Assembly: GCF_003480915.1 (NCBI RefSeq)
Contig: NZ_QUKD01000007.1
Coordinates: 1 to 64,000 of the forward strand
From: Parabacteroides sp. TM07-1AC
Lineage (GTDB): Bacteria; Bacteroidota; Bacteroidia; Bacteroidales; Tannerellaceae
Direction of reading: 5' to 3'
Length of the DNA stretch: 64,000 bases
Part shown: piece after piece, positions 16,142 through 24,018 of the stretch
Layout of the letters: each line of letters opens with the position of its first letter
How positions within the stretch are numbered: the first letter of the stretch is position 1
Program-made: the position numbers and the translations under genes
The notes under the pieces: model-generated
Seen by the model: the letters and a program-made list of their open reading frames with translations, nothing else
What the model was told of the DNA's origin: nothing
The model's database searches: none

Positions 16142-16948
16142 ATGATAATTAGTGAAATAGAAAAGAAAGTCATAAATATACTGCCAACATCAAGCATAGA
16201 GTTTGATGAAATTGATTATTCCATTCTTGAAAAGAGGAAAAATGACTGGATTAAACTTTCAGAAGTTACACATAGTATCGTATTGGTATTTGATTGCTAC
16301 ACTAATAAATTCATTTTTGTTTCTGATAATATTCCCAAACTATATGGACTTGACTCCCGTAGGTTGTTTATTCACGGACACCAGCCGGTTACTGAGGTTA
16401 TACATCCGGACGATATAGATTATGGGTTACTTGTAAGAAAAAAAATCTATTCGATATTGCGTTCATTCTCCAATGAAGAAAAAAAGAGCTACAAAGCCAT
16501 TCATGAAATGAGGATAAGAAATATACGGGGTGAATATATACGCATAATAGAGCAAGAACAAGTTCTTGAGTTAGATAAATCAGGAAATATTTGGCTTATG
16601 CTATCGGTTATTGATGTTGATGCAAGCCATGAATCGGAAATTATTAAAAGCCACCTATATAACTTTAAAACTGGAGAACAGATATTTATAGATTTATCTG
16701 ATACACTGGATGAACCTTTGACAAACCGGGAATTAGAAGTTTTACGATTTATGAAGAAAGGCTTATTAAGTAAAGAGATAGCAGAAACATTGAAAGTTAG
16801 TATCAATACAGTGAATAGTCATAGACAGAATATATTACAAAAATTAAAAGCTAACAATTCGATTGAAGCTGTCAACTTCGCTCAAAGACTGGGTTTGTTC
16901 AATAAATGCAGTATTGATAAAAGCGAAAAGAGGAATGTTTTGCCATAA
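16142..16948 (+). CDS. PAS-domain LuxR-type transcriptional regulator
   Basis: A 268-residue regulator. Residues about 35-155 form a PAS-like sensor (KFIFVSDNIPKLYGLDSRRLF, VIHPDDIDYG), and the C-terminal LuxR/GerE HTH reads LTNRELEVLRFMKKGLLSKEIAETLKVSINTVNSHRQNILQKL at about 195-240. It is a clear paralogue of the regulator at 26274, sharing the IDYSI start block, the QEQVLE segment and the HTH. It probably binds its own palindromic promoter and sets the SRPBCC gene and perhaps the RteC-like gene. Cue unknown. Confidence 0.83.
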   Translation: MIISEIEKKVINILPTSSIEFDEIDYSILEKRKNDWIKLSEVTHSIVLVFDCYTNKFIFVSDNIPKLYGLDSRRLFIHGHQPVTEVIHPDDIDYGLLVRKKIYSILRSFSNEEKKSYKAIHEMRIRNIRGEYIRIIEQEQVLELDKSGNIWLMLSVIDVDASHESEIIKSHLYNFKTGEQIFIDLSDTLDEPLTNRELEVLRFMKKGLLSKEIAETLKVSINTVNSHRQNILQKLKANNSIEAVNFAQRLGLFNKCSIDKSEKRNVLP

Positions 16949-16987
16949 ATAAAATGAAACTAACAACTTACAATCGTAACAAATAAC

Positions 16988-16995
16988 TATTTTTG
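16988..16995 (+). promoter_or_regulatory. -7 box of the AlbA_2 gene
   Basis: TATTTTTG at 16988-16995 fits TAnnTTTG, 20 bp before the ATG at 17016. Confidence 0.5.
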
Positions 16996-17015
16996 TGGCA
17001 CTATTATAAAAGTTC

Positions 17016-18428
17016 ATGTTAAACACAGAAAACATACAATCACTCATTGATAGTGGAGAAGGCTACAATGTGGAATTTAAGGTTCGTGTTCCTTCAAAGG
17101 TTCGTGAACTGACAGAAGAAATATGTGCTTTTGCCAATGCAGACGGAGGATATTTGCTTATTGGAGTAGATGATAACGGACAAGTGGTAGATACTAACTT
17201 AGAAAACGATAAGCGTTCTGCCATTCAAGGTTCTATCAGCGAAATATCTCCTGCACTCCACTGTGAATTGTATTCCATAAATATTGGAGATAAAACTGTT
17301 TGGGTGATTGATGTTCCGTCCGGCAAGGATAAACCTTATATATTTTCCGGTTCTATCTATGTGCGTGAGGGGGCAAACTCACAGAAACTTCGCACAGCCG
17401 AAGAAATGCGCAGCTTCTTTCAGGAGTGTAACAAAATCTTTTTTGACCATATACCCTGCCATTGGTTCAATATTTACACGGATGCAGACGAACAAATGAT
17501 TAAAGACTTTCGAACAGAAGCAAAACTAAGCCCGTCCACACCCGACAAACAAATCTTTGAAAACTTGGAATTGTTTACCGAAAATGGTACGGCAAAAAAC
17601 GGTGCAGCAATGTTCTTCGGCAAACAACCTGAACGAAAGTTTCCACACGCTGTTACAAGATGTGTTCTTTTCAAGGGAACGAATAAAGTCTATATTATAG
17701 ATGACAAAACTTTCGGAGGTTCATTGTACCAACAGTATTTACAGGCTATGTCTTGGCTGGAAAGCAAACTGCAAGTAGCTTATAAAATAGAGGGAACAGG
17801 ACCAAGAGAGGAAATTTGGGAAATCCCTCTGACCGTATTTAAAGAAGCTATTATAAACGCCCTGTCGCACCGTGATTACTACGAACAAGGCGCAAGCATT
17901 ATGATAGAAATGTTTGAAGACCGGGTAGAGATTTCCAATCCCGGAGGACTTTTACCTGTTGTAGCTAAAGACTTTGGACACAAAAGCATGACACGTAATC
18001 CACTAATATTCGGATTATTTACCCGTATGCACTTGGTAGAAAGAGTTGCATCCGGTATTCCACGTATGCAAGAAGCTATGAGAGAAGCAAATCTTCCTGA
18101 ACCGGAATTTCATACGGACGGGATGTTTACGGTTATATTCAAAAGAGGTATCAGTATCAAGAATGATACTGTAAATGATACTGTAAATGATACTGTAAAT
18201 GATACTGTAAATGATACTGTAAATGATACTGTAAACTCAAAAGAACAAGAAGTGCTAAATATCATCAAGCAATATCCGGGACTTAATTCGTCTAAGATTG
18301 CAGGATTAATAGGCAAAAGTGTTCCGACTGCTAAACGCTACTTAAATTCTTTGGTTAGATTAGATTTGATAGAGTTTAGAGGGGCACAGAAAAATGGAGG
18401 ATATTATTGGAATAGCCAAAAGAGATAA
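17016..18428 (+). CDS. AlbA_2 (Schlafen-type) DNA-binding protein with GHKL ATPase and winged-helix domains
   Basis: A 470-residue protein. The N-terminal AlbA_2 domain (about 5-125) has the characteristic YNVEFKVRV and FANADGGYLLIGVDDNG. A GHKL-type ATPase follows, with EAIINALSHRDYYEQGASIMIEMFEDRVEISNPGG at about 285-320. The C-terminus is a winged helix (PGLNSSKIAGLIGKSVPTAKRYLNSL). Between them lies a repetitive hinge of DTVN units encoded by six exact 12-bp repeats. Proteins of this architecture are often annotated as transcriptional regulators and occur in defence islands. Its 3' half has been duplicated at 20538-21212. The gene is followed by the nuclease-helicase gene. Confidence 0.82.
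   Translation: MLNTENIQSLIDSGEGYNVEFKVRVPSKVRELTEEICAFANADGGYLLIGVDDNGQVVDTNLENDKRSAIQGSISEISPALHCELYSINIGDKTVWVIDVPSGKDKPYIFSGSIYVREGANSQKLRTAEEMRSFFQECNKIFFDHIPCHWFNIYTDADEQMIKDFRTEAKLSPSTPDKQIFENLELFTENGTAKNGAAMFFGKQPERKFPHAVTRCVLFKGTNKVYIIDDKTFGGSLYQQYLQAMSWLESKLQVAYKIEGTGPREEIWEIPLTVFKEAIINALSHRDYYEQGASIMIEMFEDRVEISNPGGLLPVVAKDFGHKSMTRNPLIFGLFTRMHLVERVASGIPRMQEAMREANLPEPEFHTDGMFTVIFKRGISIKNDTVNDTVNDTVNDTVNDTVNDTVNSKEQEVLNIIKQYPGLNSSKIAGLIGKSVPTAKRYLNSLVRLDLIEFRGAQKNGGYYWNSQKR
18162..18233 (+). repeat. Six perfect 12-bp tandem repeats inside the AlbA_2 gene
   Basis: Six exact copies of AATGATACTGTA encode NDTV units. A 12-bp unit changes length in frame, so slippage would lengthen or shorten the linker between ATPase and winged helix without breaking the gene. 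Confidence 0.95.
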
Positions 18429-18483
18429 AACACCAAGTAAAAATTATCATCATATTTAAAATTAGTATTTACAAATTTGCCCT

Positions 18484-19965
18484 ATGAAAAGTGTCAATAT
18501 TCTATCTATCATAGAAGCTTATCGAAAACTAAGTAATACACTATTCCAAAAACTTATGAATAGTTACGGAATAATCAGTGGAATAAAAGATTACGAGCTT
18601 AATGGTATAGAGTCTTTTGTGAATGAATTATTAAAAATAAAAAATAACATCACCATTGTTAACAACTATTATTTAGGATATTCAATACCACAAATTGGAA
18701 AAGAATTTGATTTACTTAGATTTGGTGATAATTATATTATCAACATAGAAATAAAAACGGAGAGTTCAATAGACAAGATATTCAAACAACAGCAAAAGAA
18801 TAGATACTACCTCGAGTTCTTGGATAAGGAAGTTTATATCTATACCTATATTTTAAATGAAAATAAGCTTTATAAACTCATAATAAAAGATAGTAATAAT
18901 GAAATAAAAGAAGCGACTTTTAATGAGTTGTGCAACAAGCTGTTTCTTCAAGAAGTAGTAACATTCAACAATATTGATGATTTATTTAATCCATCCGACT
19001 ATTTAGTTTCTCCTTTCAATTCTCCTGAAAAATTTATGGCAGAAGGATATTTTCTTACAGTCCAACAAGAACAAATATATAATGAAATCCGAACAAAGTT
19101 ATCTGACGCAACAACAAAATTCATAGCTTTAACAGGTAGTGCAGGAACAGGCAAAACATTATTGACTTATCATATAGCTAAAGAAAGTATTCGGAAAGGC
19201 GAAAAAGTACTTATTTTACATTGTGCTCCACTAAATAGTGGTCACAAAATCTTAATGGAAGAATATGGTTGGAGCATACATATGCCTAAATATGCTCCGA
19301 ATACGACAGATTTTGACTTAATTATAATTGACGAAGCCCAACGAATGTATCCATATCAATTTGATAAATATATAGAGGAAGTACGCACTTTCAATAAAAA
19401 ATGCATATTCTCATACGATGAAAACCAATACTTGCGTGATAATGAGAAAAATTACCATACCAAAGAAAGGATTGAAAAAGAATTATCATGTACCCCCTAT
19501 AAGCTAACAGATAAAATTAGAACAAATAAAGAAATTGCATATTTTATAAAACAACTTTTCAATCTCAAAAAGAATATATCCAACATAGACTATCCCAACA
19601 TTGAACTTACATATTGCAAAAATTATTTTTCTGCAAAATCATTGCTGCAAGAATTATCGAAGAAAAACTGGAAAGTACCTAATTACACACCGGGAACGCG
19701 CTCAACCTTCCATTATGAAGCATACTTATCCGGTGATACAGAAAGCGCACATTCTGTAGTTGGTCAAGAGTTCGACAACGTTGTGATAGTCATAGATGAC
19801 TCTTTTAAATATAATTCTCAAGGAGATTTAATTGCTGATAATACTTATTATTCGCAAAAACAAATGTTATATCAAATAATCACTAGGACAAGAAAAAAAC
19901 TGCATATTGTAATAATTGACAATGAAGTCATGTTAGATAGATGTATAGATATTCTAAATAAATAA
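18484..19965 (+). CDS. PD-(D/E)XK-like nuclease fused to a DUF2075-type P-loop helicase/ATPase
   Basis: A 493-residue protein. Residues about 60-115 look like a PD-(D/E)XK nuclease core: GKEFDLLRF gives Asp76 and NIEIK gives Glu89 and Lys91. From about 190 a superfamily 1-like ATPase follows, with Walker A GSAGTGKT at 218-225, Walker B LIIIDEAQ at 279-286, the SYDENQ block, VVGQEFDNVVIVIDD and the terminal TRTRKKLHIVIID of motif VI. DUF2075/Schlafen-3 helicases fused to nucleases are typical of antiviral systems. The gene is very AT-rich and is the last before the right end, the usual cargo position. Confidence 0.75.
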   Translation: MKSVNILSIIEAYRKLSNTLFQKLMNSYGIISGIKDYELNGIESFVNELLKIKNNITIVNNYYLGYSIPQIGKEFDLLRFGDNYIINIEIKTESSIDKIFKQQQKNRYYLEFLDKEVYIYTYILNENKLYKLIIKDSNNEIKEATFNELCNKLFLQEVVTFNNIDDLFNPSDYLVSPFNSPEKFMAEGYFLTVQQEQIYNEIRTKLSDATTKFIALTGSAGTGKTLLTYHIAKESIRKGEKVLILHCAPLNSGHKILMEEYGWSIHMPKYAPNTTDFDLIIIDEAQRMYPYQFDKYIEEVRTFNKKCIFSYDENQYLRDNEKNYHTKERIEKELSCTPYKLTDKIRTNKEIAYFIKQLFNLKKNISNIDYPNIELTYCKNYFSAKSLLQELSKKNWKVPNYTPGTRSTFHYEAYLSGDTESAHSVVGQEFDNVVIVIDDSFKYNSQGDLIADNTYYSQKQMLYQIITRTRKKLHIVIIDNEVMLDRCIDILNK

Positions 19966-20088
19966 TTTCATCGACTTACTAACAAAAATCTAAATTAAAG
20001 AATTTAATATCAGAAAATGTACTATCTTCGCATTCAGAAATCGTACCCAAGATACAAACTTGTGTTGAACGGTGCAAAGCTGTGAAAA

Positions 20089-20104
20089 CCTTATTCAAGG
20101 GACT
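20089..20104 (+). repeat. Right copy of the 16-bp direct repeat (candidate attR core)
   Basis: Identical to 4714-4729. It lies 62 bp before the partial tRNA-Phe copy. The surrounding 19966-20262 holds no gene, only this repeat, the tRNA fragment and a terminator. Confidence 0.5.
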
Positions 20105-20165
20105 TACATCGTAGCAAAGATATAACTTACTGAGAGATAGTGCCATATCAAACCGTTTCCGGTTG

Positions 20166-20179
20166 CTGGTGGCACCACT
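20166..20179 (+). repeat. Partial tRNA-Phe 3' end (att site, middle)
   Basis: The 14 bases CTGGTGGCACCACT equal tRNA positions 4595-4608, and CCGGTT just upstream recalls the T arm with a few bases lost. It marks the right end of the mobilizable element and the left end of the decayed island. Confidence 0.75.
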
Positions 20180-20189
20180 AAAAATCAAG

Positions 20190-20218
20190 CAGTTACATTT
20201 ATTTGTAACTGTTTTTTT
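20190..20218 (+). terminator. Terminator following the middle tRNA fragment
   Basis: CAGTTACA pairs with TGTAACTG (20190-20211) and a run of T follows. The sequence onward to about 20250 resembles that after the third tRNA copy (23204-23260), so both derive from the native downstream region of tRNA-Phe. Confidence 0.75.
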
Positions 20219-20309
20219 TATGTCTTTTCGATGGTTTTTACTTCAAAATCCTGTTACTTTCTGTGTTTCGAGTGCTTTGTTTAAACCATGAGTACAACTG
20301 CAAATGTCG

Positions 20310-20537
20310 TATGTTACAAATCCGAAGTATTGAAAAACAAAGAAAGCCATTTAAGAAACGCACAGGCTACATGCTTTCTGTCAAACAAGTTCATAACTCG
20401 CTTATAAGGTTCAACAAACATCTGAATATCTATTTTCCCGATATTGATACAGCATGGCTACGCAAATACGAAACATGACTACATTCAAACAATATCAAAG
20501 AAAATACTATTGGAATACGTTTCAGAACACTAAGAAC
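20310..20537 (+). pseudogene. Tyrosine recombinase fragment (core-binding domain)
   Basis: Translated pieces read VHNSLIRFNKHLNIYFPDIDTAWLRKYET, then an in-frame TGA, then SNNIKENTIGIRFRTLRTIYK. This is the SAM-like core-binding domain of a Bacteroidetes integrase. The TGA apparently replaces the Trp of the WLRS segment. There is no start region and no catalytic domain. At about 20538 the sequence changes directly into the truncated AlbA_2 gene, so a deletion or recombination joined them. Confidence 0.75.
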
Positions 20538-21212
20538 TATTTACAAGCTATGTCTTGGCTGGAAAGTAAATTGCAAGTAGCCTATAAAATAGAAGGCACA
20601 GGACCCAGAGAGGAAATTTGGGAAATACCTCTAACCGTATTTAAAGAGGCCATTATAAACGCCCTATCACACCGTGACTACTATGAACAAGGCGCAAACA
20701 TTATGATAGAAATGTTTGACGACCGGGTAGAGATTTCCAATCCCGGAGGACTTCTGCCCGTTGTGGCTAAAGATTTCGGACATAAAAGTATGACACGTAA
20801 CCCGCTAATCTTCGGTTTATTTACCCGTATGCACTTGGTTGAAAGGGTTGCATCCGGCATTCCTCGTATGCAAGAGGCTATGAGGGAGGCGAATCTACCT
20901 GAACCAAAATTTCACACGGAGGGAATGTTTACAGCAGTGTTCAAACGTCAAATCTCCAACTCTGCCAACTATGACACAGTAAATGGCAGAGTAAATGACA
21001 TAGTAAATAATGCTATAAATGAGAATGAACAAGCTGTAATCAATTTACTGATAGTAACTCCCGGCTTAAATGCTTCCGAAATAGCAAATCATATAGGCAA
21101 AAGTGTAAGAACAACAATGCGATATATTAAATCCTTACAAGAAAAAGGTATAGTAGAATTTAGAGGTGCACCCAAAACAGGAGGATATTATACCGTATTA
21201 TTATCACTTTAA
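20538..21212 (+). pseudogene. Truncated AlbA_2/GHKL gene (3' half copy of 17016-18428)
   Basis: From LQAMSWLESKLQVAYKIEGTG to the stop it is nearly identical to the C-terminal half of the intact protein through the ATPase region, then diverges in the hinge (DTVNGRVNDIVNNAIN instead of the DTVN repeats) and the winged helix. The AlbA_2 domain is missing and the 5' end is fused to an integrase fragment. An open frame runs from 20454, but its first residues come from the integrase in the wrong frame. A shortened ATPase-winged-helix protein could still be made from an internal ATG, so loss of function is likely but not proven. Confidence 0.75.
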
Positions 21213-21370
21213 TAACTGCAACTGATTCAAGATAGATTAACATAGACTTCTGTAGGATTAGTAAACCATGATTCAGCAATAGTACAAGAGAGCAACAGCT
21301 CTGCTTCTTTATCATTTAATGGATATTTATCAATTAAATTAGCTATGTCACTTTTATTATAGACATAAAT

Positions 21371-21710
21371 ATATGTTTTCCTGATATTGATATTGCATGG
21401 CTATGCAAATACGAAACATGGCTACGTTCAAACAATATCAAAGATTCCAGACGCAAAACAAGTAAGTTGATAAAACTGCCATTACAGCCGAAAGCCATTT
21501 AACTGATCCAGAAATACGCTGATCCGGATAATCCTTACCTATTCCCTATCCTGTCTACCTTCCATAAAACGGAACAACAGCAACGGAACAGGATTCACAA
21601 GGTAATCACTAAAGTGAATGAGCGTTTGAAAGCTATTGGCAAAGAGTTTAACTTGCCCATTGAATTGACAACATACGTTGCAAGGCACAGTTTCTCCACT
21701 ACCTACTAAT
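21371..21710 (+). pseudogene. Second tyrosine recombinase fragment (catalytic domain)
   Basis: The start repeats the same core-binding segment as the first fragment (FPDIDIAWLCKYETWLRSNNIKD). After a deletion it continues with LIQKYADPDNPYLFPILS, then KVITKVNERLKAIGKEFNLP, then LTTYVARHSFSTTY and a stop. It therefore keeps the second catalytic arginine (ARHSF) but lacks the box with the nucleophile Tyr, and stops interrupt it. The rest of 21213-21775 holds no other gene. Confidence 0.75.
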
Positions 21711-21775
21711 GCAAGATATAAAAAATCGATGTTTAATATTTTACTTGTAACGATAGGAATACTAAACACTTTTCG

Positions 21776-22107
21776 TACATTTGCAGCAATCTCATACACC
21801 TAAAGCGATAGAACATAGTATGAGAGGACATACGTTTAACGAAAGGTGTTATTGAGATTATCTTCTATTGACAAATTCTCGCAAAATTTGAATGTAGTAT
21901 GAAGGTGATAGCAATAGCACCCGCATCATTTGTATTAAACTTACCTGAGAGGGTAAATTATATACGAAACTGGTGTGGGTTGCTGTTGCTTTATCCATAC
22001 TACAGGCAATGCGAGAAGCCGGTCAATAGGATAAAGCAAATACAGTTCCCACACCTTTTATTTTATAATCCAACCGGAGGGAGCAGGGAGGGGGAAATTT
22101 AATTGCT
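21776..22107 (+). promoter_or_regulatory. Structured leader, copy 1, upstream of the lipoprotein gene
   Basis: TACATTTG (21776-21783) is the -7 box. Downstream is a ~300-nt leader homologous to those at 42233 and 53544. Hairpin stem P1 is GGTGTGGG (21972-21979) with CCCACACC (22048-22055); inner stem P2 is TTGCTTTATCC (21986-21996) with GGATAAAGCAA (22029-22039); the apical loop contains GCGA. A T-rich run follows P1, as in an attenuator. A 67-codon open frame from 21899 (MKVIAIA...) runs through the hairpin and ends at 22102, 5 bp before the gene. Confidence 0.75.
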
Positions 22108-23016
22108 ATGATTAGAAAATTACTTTTTATGCTTATTGCTGCATGTACTTTGTTCAGTTGTGGAGGTGATGATCCTGTAACTGATGATCCGATTAAACCG
22201 GAACAACCAGATAAACCAGACATTCAAACTAAACGGATAAAGTCAATGACTGTTTATTATCCAGGTAAAGATTATCTAACAGAGCAGACATTATCGTATG
22301 ATGATAAAGACAGAATCAACAAGATTGAAACCTATATAAGTGATAGGTATCGTGATAATTTTATTACTTCAATCAGTTATGATAATAATCAGATAACAAG
22401 TATTACTAAAAATCATTGTAAACATTCAAACCCAACAGATTTGAATTGTGACTATGGAGGACTTTCTTGTTCTTATAATATACAAAGTACAATGAATAAT
22501 CAAGGATTCATTTTAGATGTTACATATTTTTACAAAGACATAACCAATAATGAACAAGATCAGGCTGATAAAGGTAAATTTAATTATAAAGATGGATATT
22601 TAGATTACTCTGATTTTAATGGTGATAATGTCAAATACATTTATGCGAATAATAATCTAATTAGCTTCATTTATAATTATTCTGATGGTAATAGTGAAAC
22701 TAATTATATTTCATATACAAAATATGAGAACAAATTAGGAATTTCACCTCTTTTTCTGACAGAAGATTATCGTTTCATAGATATGGATATAGAATCAGAT
22801 TATTATACGTTCGGGCTTTTCTTTGCTTATTATAGTGGATGGTATGGAAAGACTTCTAAATATTTAGAGGAAAAAGTAGGAAGTTGCCGCTTTGAATATG
22901 AGCTTGACAAAGATGGTTATCCTGTAAAGATTATCAGTAAAGATTTTGATGAGGATGGTCAATATGACGAAAATAGTGATGAATCATTTACAGTCAATAT
23001 TATATATCAGGAATAA
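22108..23016 (+). CDS. Bacteroidales lipoprotein, DUF4595-like
   Basis: A 302-residue lipoprotein. The signal peptide ends in LFSC, with lipidated Cys at about residue 18, followed by an acidic GGDDP tether suited to surface exposure and a proline-rich linker (KPEQPDKPD). The body is rich in beta-strand patterns of the form SYDxxNQITSI, as in DUF4595-type lipoproteins that resemble YD-repeat strands. The assignment to DUF4595 is by pattern only. It lies in the decayed island and is preceded by the structured leader shared with two other surface-protein genes in this window. Confidence 0.65.
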   Translation: MIRKLLFMLIAACTLFSCGGDDPVTDDPIKPEQPDKPDIQTKRIKSMTVYYPGKDYLTEQTLSYDDKDRINKIETYISDRYRDNFITSISYDNNQITSITKNHCKHSNPTDLNCDYGGLSCSYNIQSTMNNQGFILDVTYFYKDITNNEQDQADKGKFNYKDGYLDYSDFNGDNVKYIYANNNLISFIYNYSDGNSETNYISYTKYENKLGISPLFLTEDYRFIDMDIESDYYTFGLFFAYYSGWYGKTSKYLEEKVGSCRFEYELDKDGYPVKIISKDFDEDGQYDENSDESFTVNIIYQE

Positions 23017-23151
23017 CAAAATAGGATACGTTTTATTCTAATTCGTACGTTGCTTTCTTCATTTATATGGTATAATATTATAACAGAAATAATTAACTAA
23101 TTTATTAATCAAACATCTGTTTAAACCAGACAAAGGATAATGAGAAAATAA

Positions 23152-23200
23152 CAAAGGACTGAAAATCCTTGTGTCCCCGTTCAATTCCTTGTGGTACCAC
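23152..23200 (+). repeat. Degenerate tRNA-Phe 3' half (outer att site)
   Basis: The 49 bases align with tRNA positions 4558-4607. The first 28 are identical, and then there is one deletion and three substitutions. It lacks the 5' half and cannot be a tRNA. It marks the right end of the decayed island. Confidence 0.9.
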
Positions 23201-23203
23201 ATA

Positions 23204-23237
23204 AAAAAACAGTTATCTAAAAGATAACTGTTTTTTT
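23204..23237. terminator. Terminator after the outer tRNA fragment
   Basis: AAAAAACAGTTATCT pairs with AGATAACTGTTTTTT around a 2-nt loop. It is the presumed native terminator of tRNA-Phe, displaced by integrations. The rest of 23017-23304 holds nothing else. Confidence 0.8.
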
Positions 23238-23304
23238 ATGTCTTTACAGTGTTTTTATCTTAAAACCGGATCATACCGAAATCCAAAGGGATTGCTAGAC
23301 TTTA

Positions 23305-23904
23305 TTACTTAGGGCTAAGGCCATTGATGTAATATTGATAACTTTCCTCTATAATCTCCGGTGTATCGGCATCCAAAGCGTACAGTATTTCCCGACAAAA
23401 GTCCAATGGCGCTGTTCCGTTGGCGGTAACAATGTTCACATCTCTTACTGCCTGTTTGTTGATATAATTAGCTTCGCCTGCATATTTATCTCCGGCATAT
23501 TGCTTGATATATTCAAGTCCGTTGCTCGTGTGCTTCACATTATTGAGGAAGCCATGAGCTCCGAGAAAAACCGAAGCATTGCATATTCCGGCAACCAGCT
23601 TCTTGTCTGCGATTGCTTTCTCTATCAATGGAACAATCTGCCCAGCTTCAGGCGAGAACCAACTCATTCCACCAACCAACACCAATCCTGCATAATCTTC
23701 CGGCATATCATTAATTCCATAATCCGGCAAAACCTTAAAACCTCCTATGGAACGAACCGGGTCTTTGCTTATAGACAAAGTCTTAACACTATATTTAATT
23801 GGATTTCCGGGCTTAACCCCAATATTCAAGCAGGTGGAGATATAGGCTCCTTCCCAATCTGCAAAATTATTTAGCAGAATAAAAATTACTTCTTTCTTGT
23901 TCAT
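23305..23904 (-). CDS. DJ-1/PfpI family protein
   Basis: A 199-residue protein of the DJ-1/PfpI glutamine-amidotransferase-like fold. The nucleophile elbow is VAGICNASVFLGAHG (Cys at about 108), and LVLVGGMSWF precedes it. Members act as deglycases, chaperones, proteases or ThiJ-like hydrolases; specificity cannot be assigned. It is a single leftward gene 114 bp downstream of the acetyltransferase-MATE pair, possibly with its own promoter. Confidence 0.82.
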   Translation of the reverse strand: MNKKEVIFILLNNFADWEGAYISTCLNIGVKPGNPIKYSVKTLSISKDPVRSIGGFKVLPDYGINDMPEDYAGLVLVGGMSWFSPEAGQIVPLIEKAIADKKLVAGICNASVFLGAHGFLNNVKHTSNGLEYIKQYAGDKYAGEANYINKQAVRDVNIVTANGTAPLDFCREILYALDADTPEIIEESYQYYINGLSPK

Positions 23905-24018
23905 TCCATTTTATATAATATTTGTACAACTTCGGTTTTATAACTATTACATACGTTTCTTTGTCCTTATTCTCTTTATTTTACGCATACAAAGATAAGT
24001 GTTTATAATGGATGTCAC

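Larger units (their letters stand above)
4607..20179 (+). mobile_element. Integrative mobilizable element at tRNA-Phe
   Basis: The region between the tRNA-Phe gene and a partial copy of its 3' end (20166-20179) holds a tyrosine integrase at the left edge, excisionase-like HTH proteins, replication-type primase proteins, oriT-like hairpins, MobC, a relaxase and RteC-like and LuxR-type regulators. There is no type IV secretion system, so transfer would need a helper conjugative element. Mobilization genes are visibly richer in G and C than the AT-rich cargo (6.2-8.2 kb and 14.8-20.0 kb), which suggests the cargo was acquired separately. A 16-bp direct repeat just inside the ends (4714, 20089) is an alternative att core. 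Confidence 0.85.
20180..23200. mobile_element. Decayed second island at tRNA-Phe
   Basis: Between two tRNA-Phe 3' copies lie two broken integrase fragments, a truncated AlbA_2 gene and an intact lipoprotein gene with a structured leader. No mobilization or complete recombinase gene remains. It is best read as an older integration at the same site that has lost mobility. Confidence 0.7.

Noticed and set aside
18162..18233. Possible CRISPR-like array
   Set aside because: The 12-bp units are contiguous without spacers and lie inside a coding frame.
23152..23200. Second tRNA gene
   Set aside because: Only the 3' half is present, with a deletion and substitutions; it is an att remnant.
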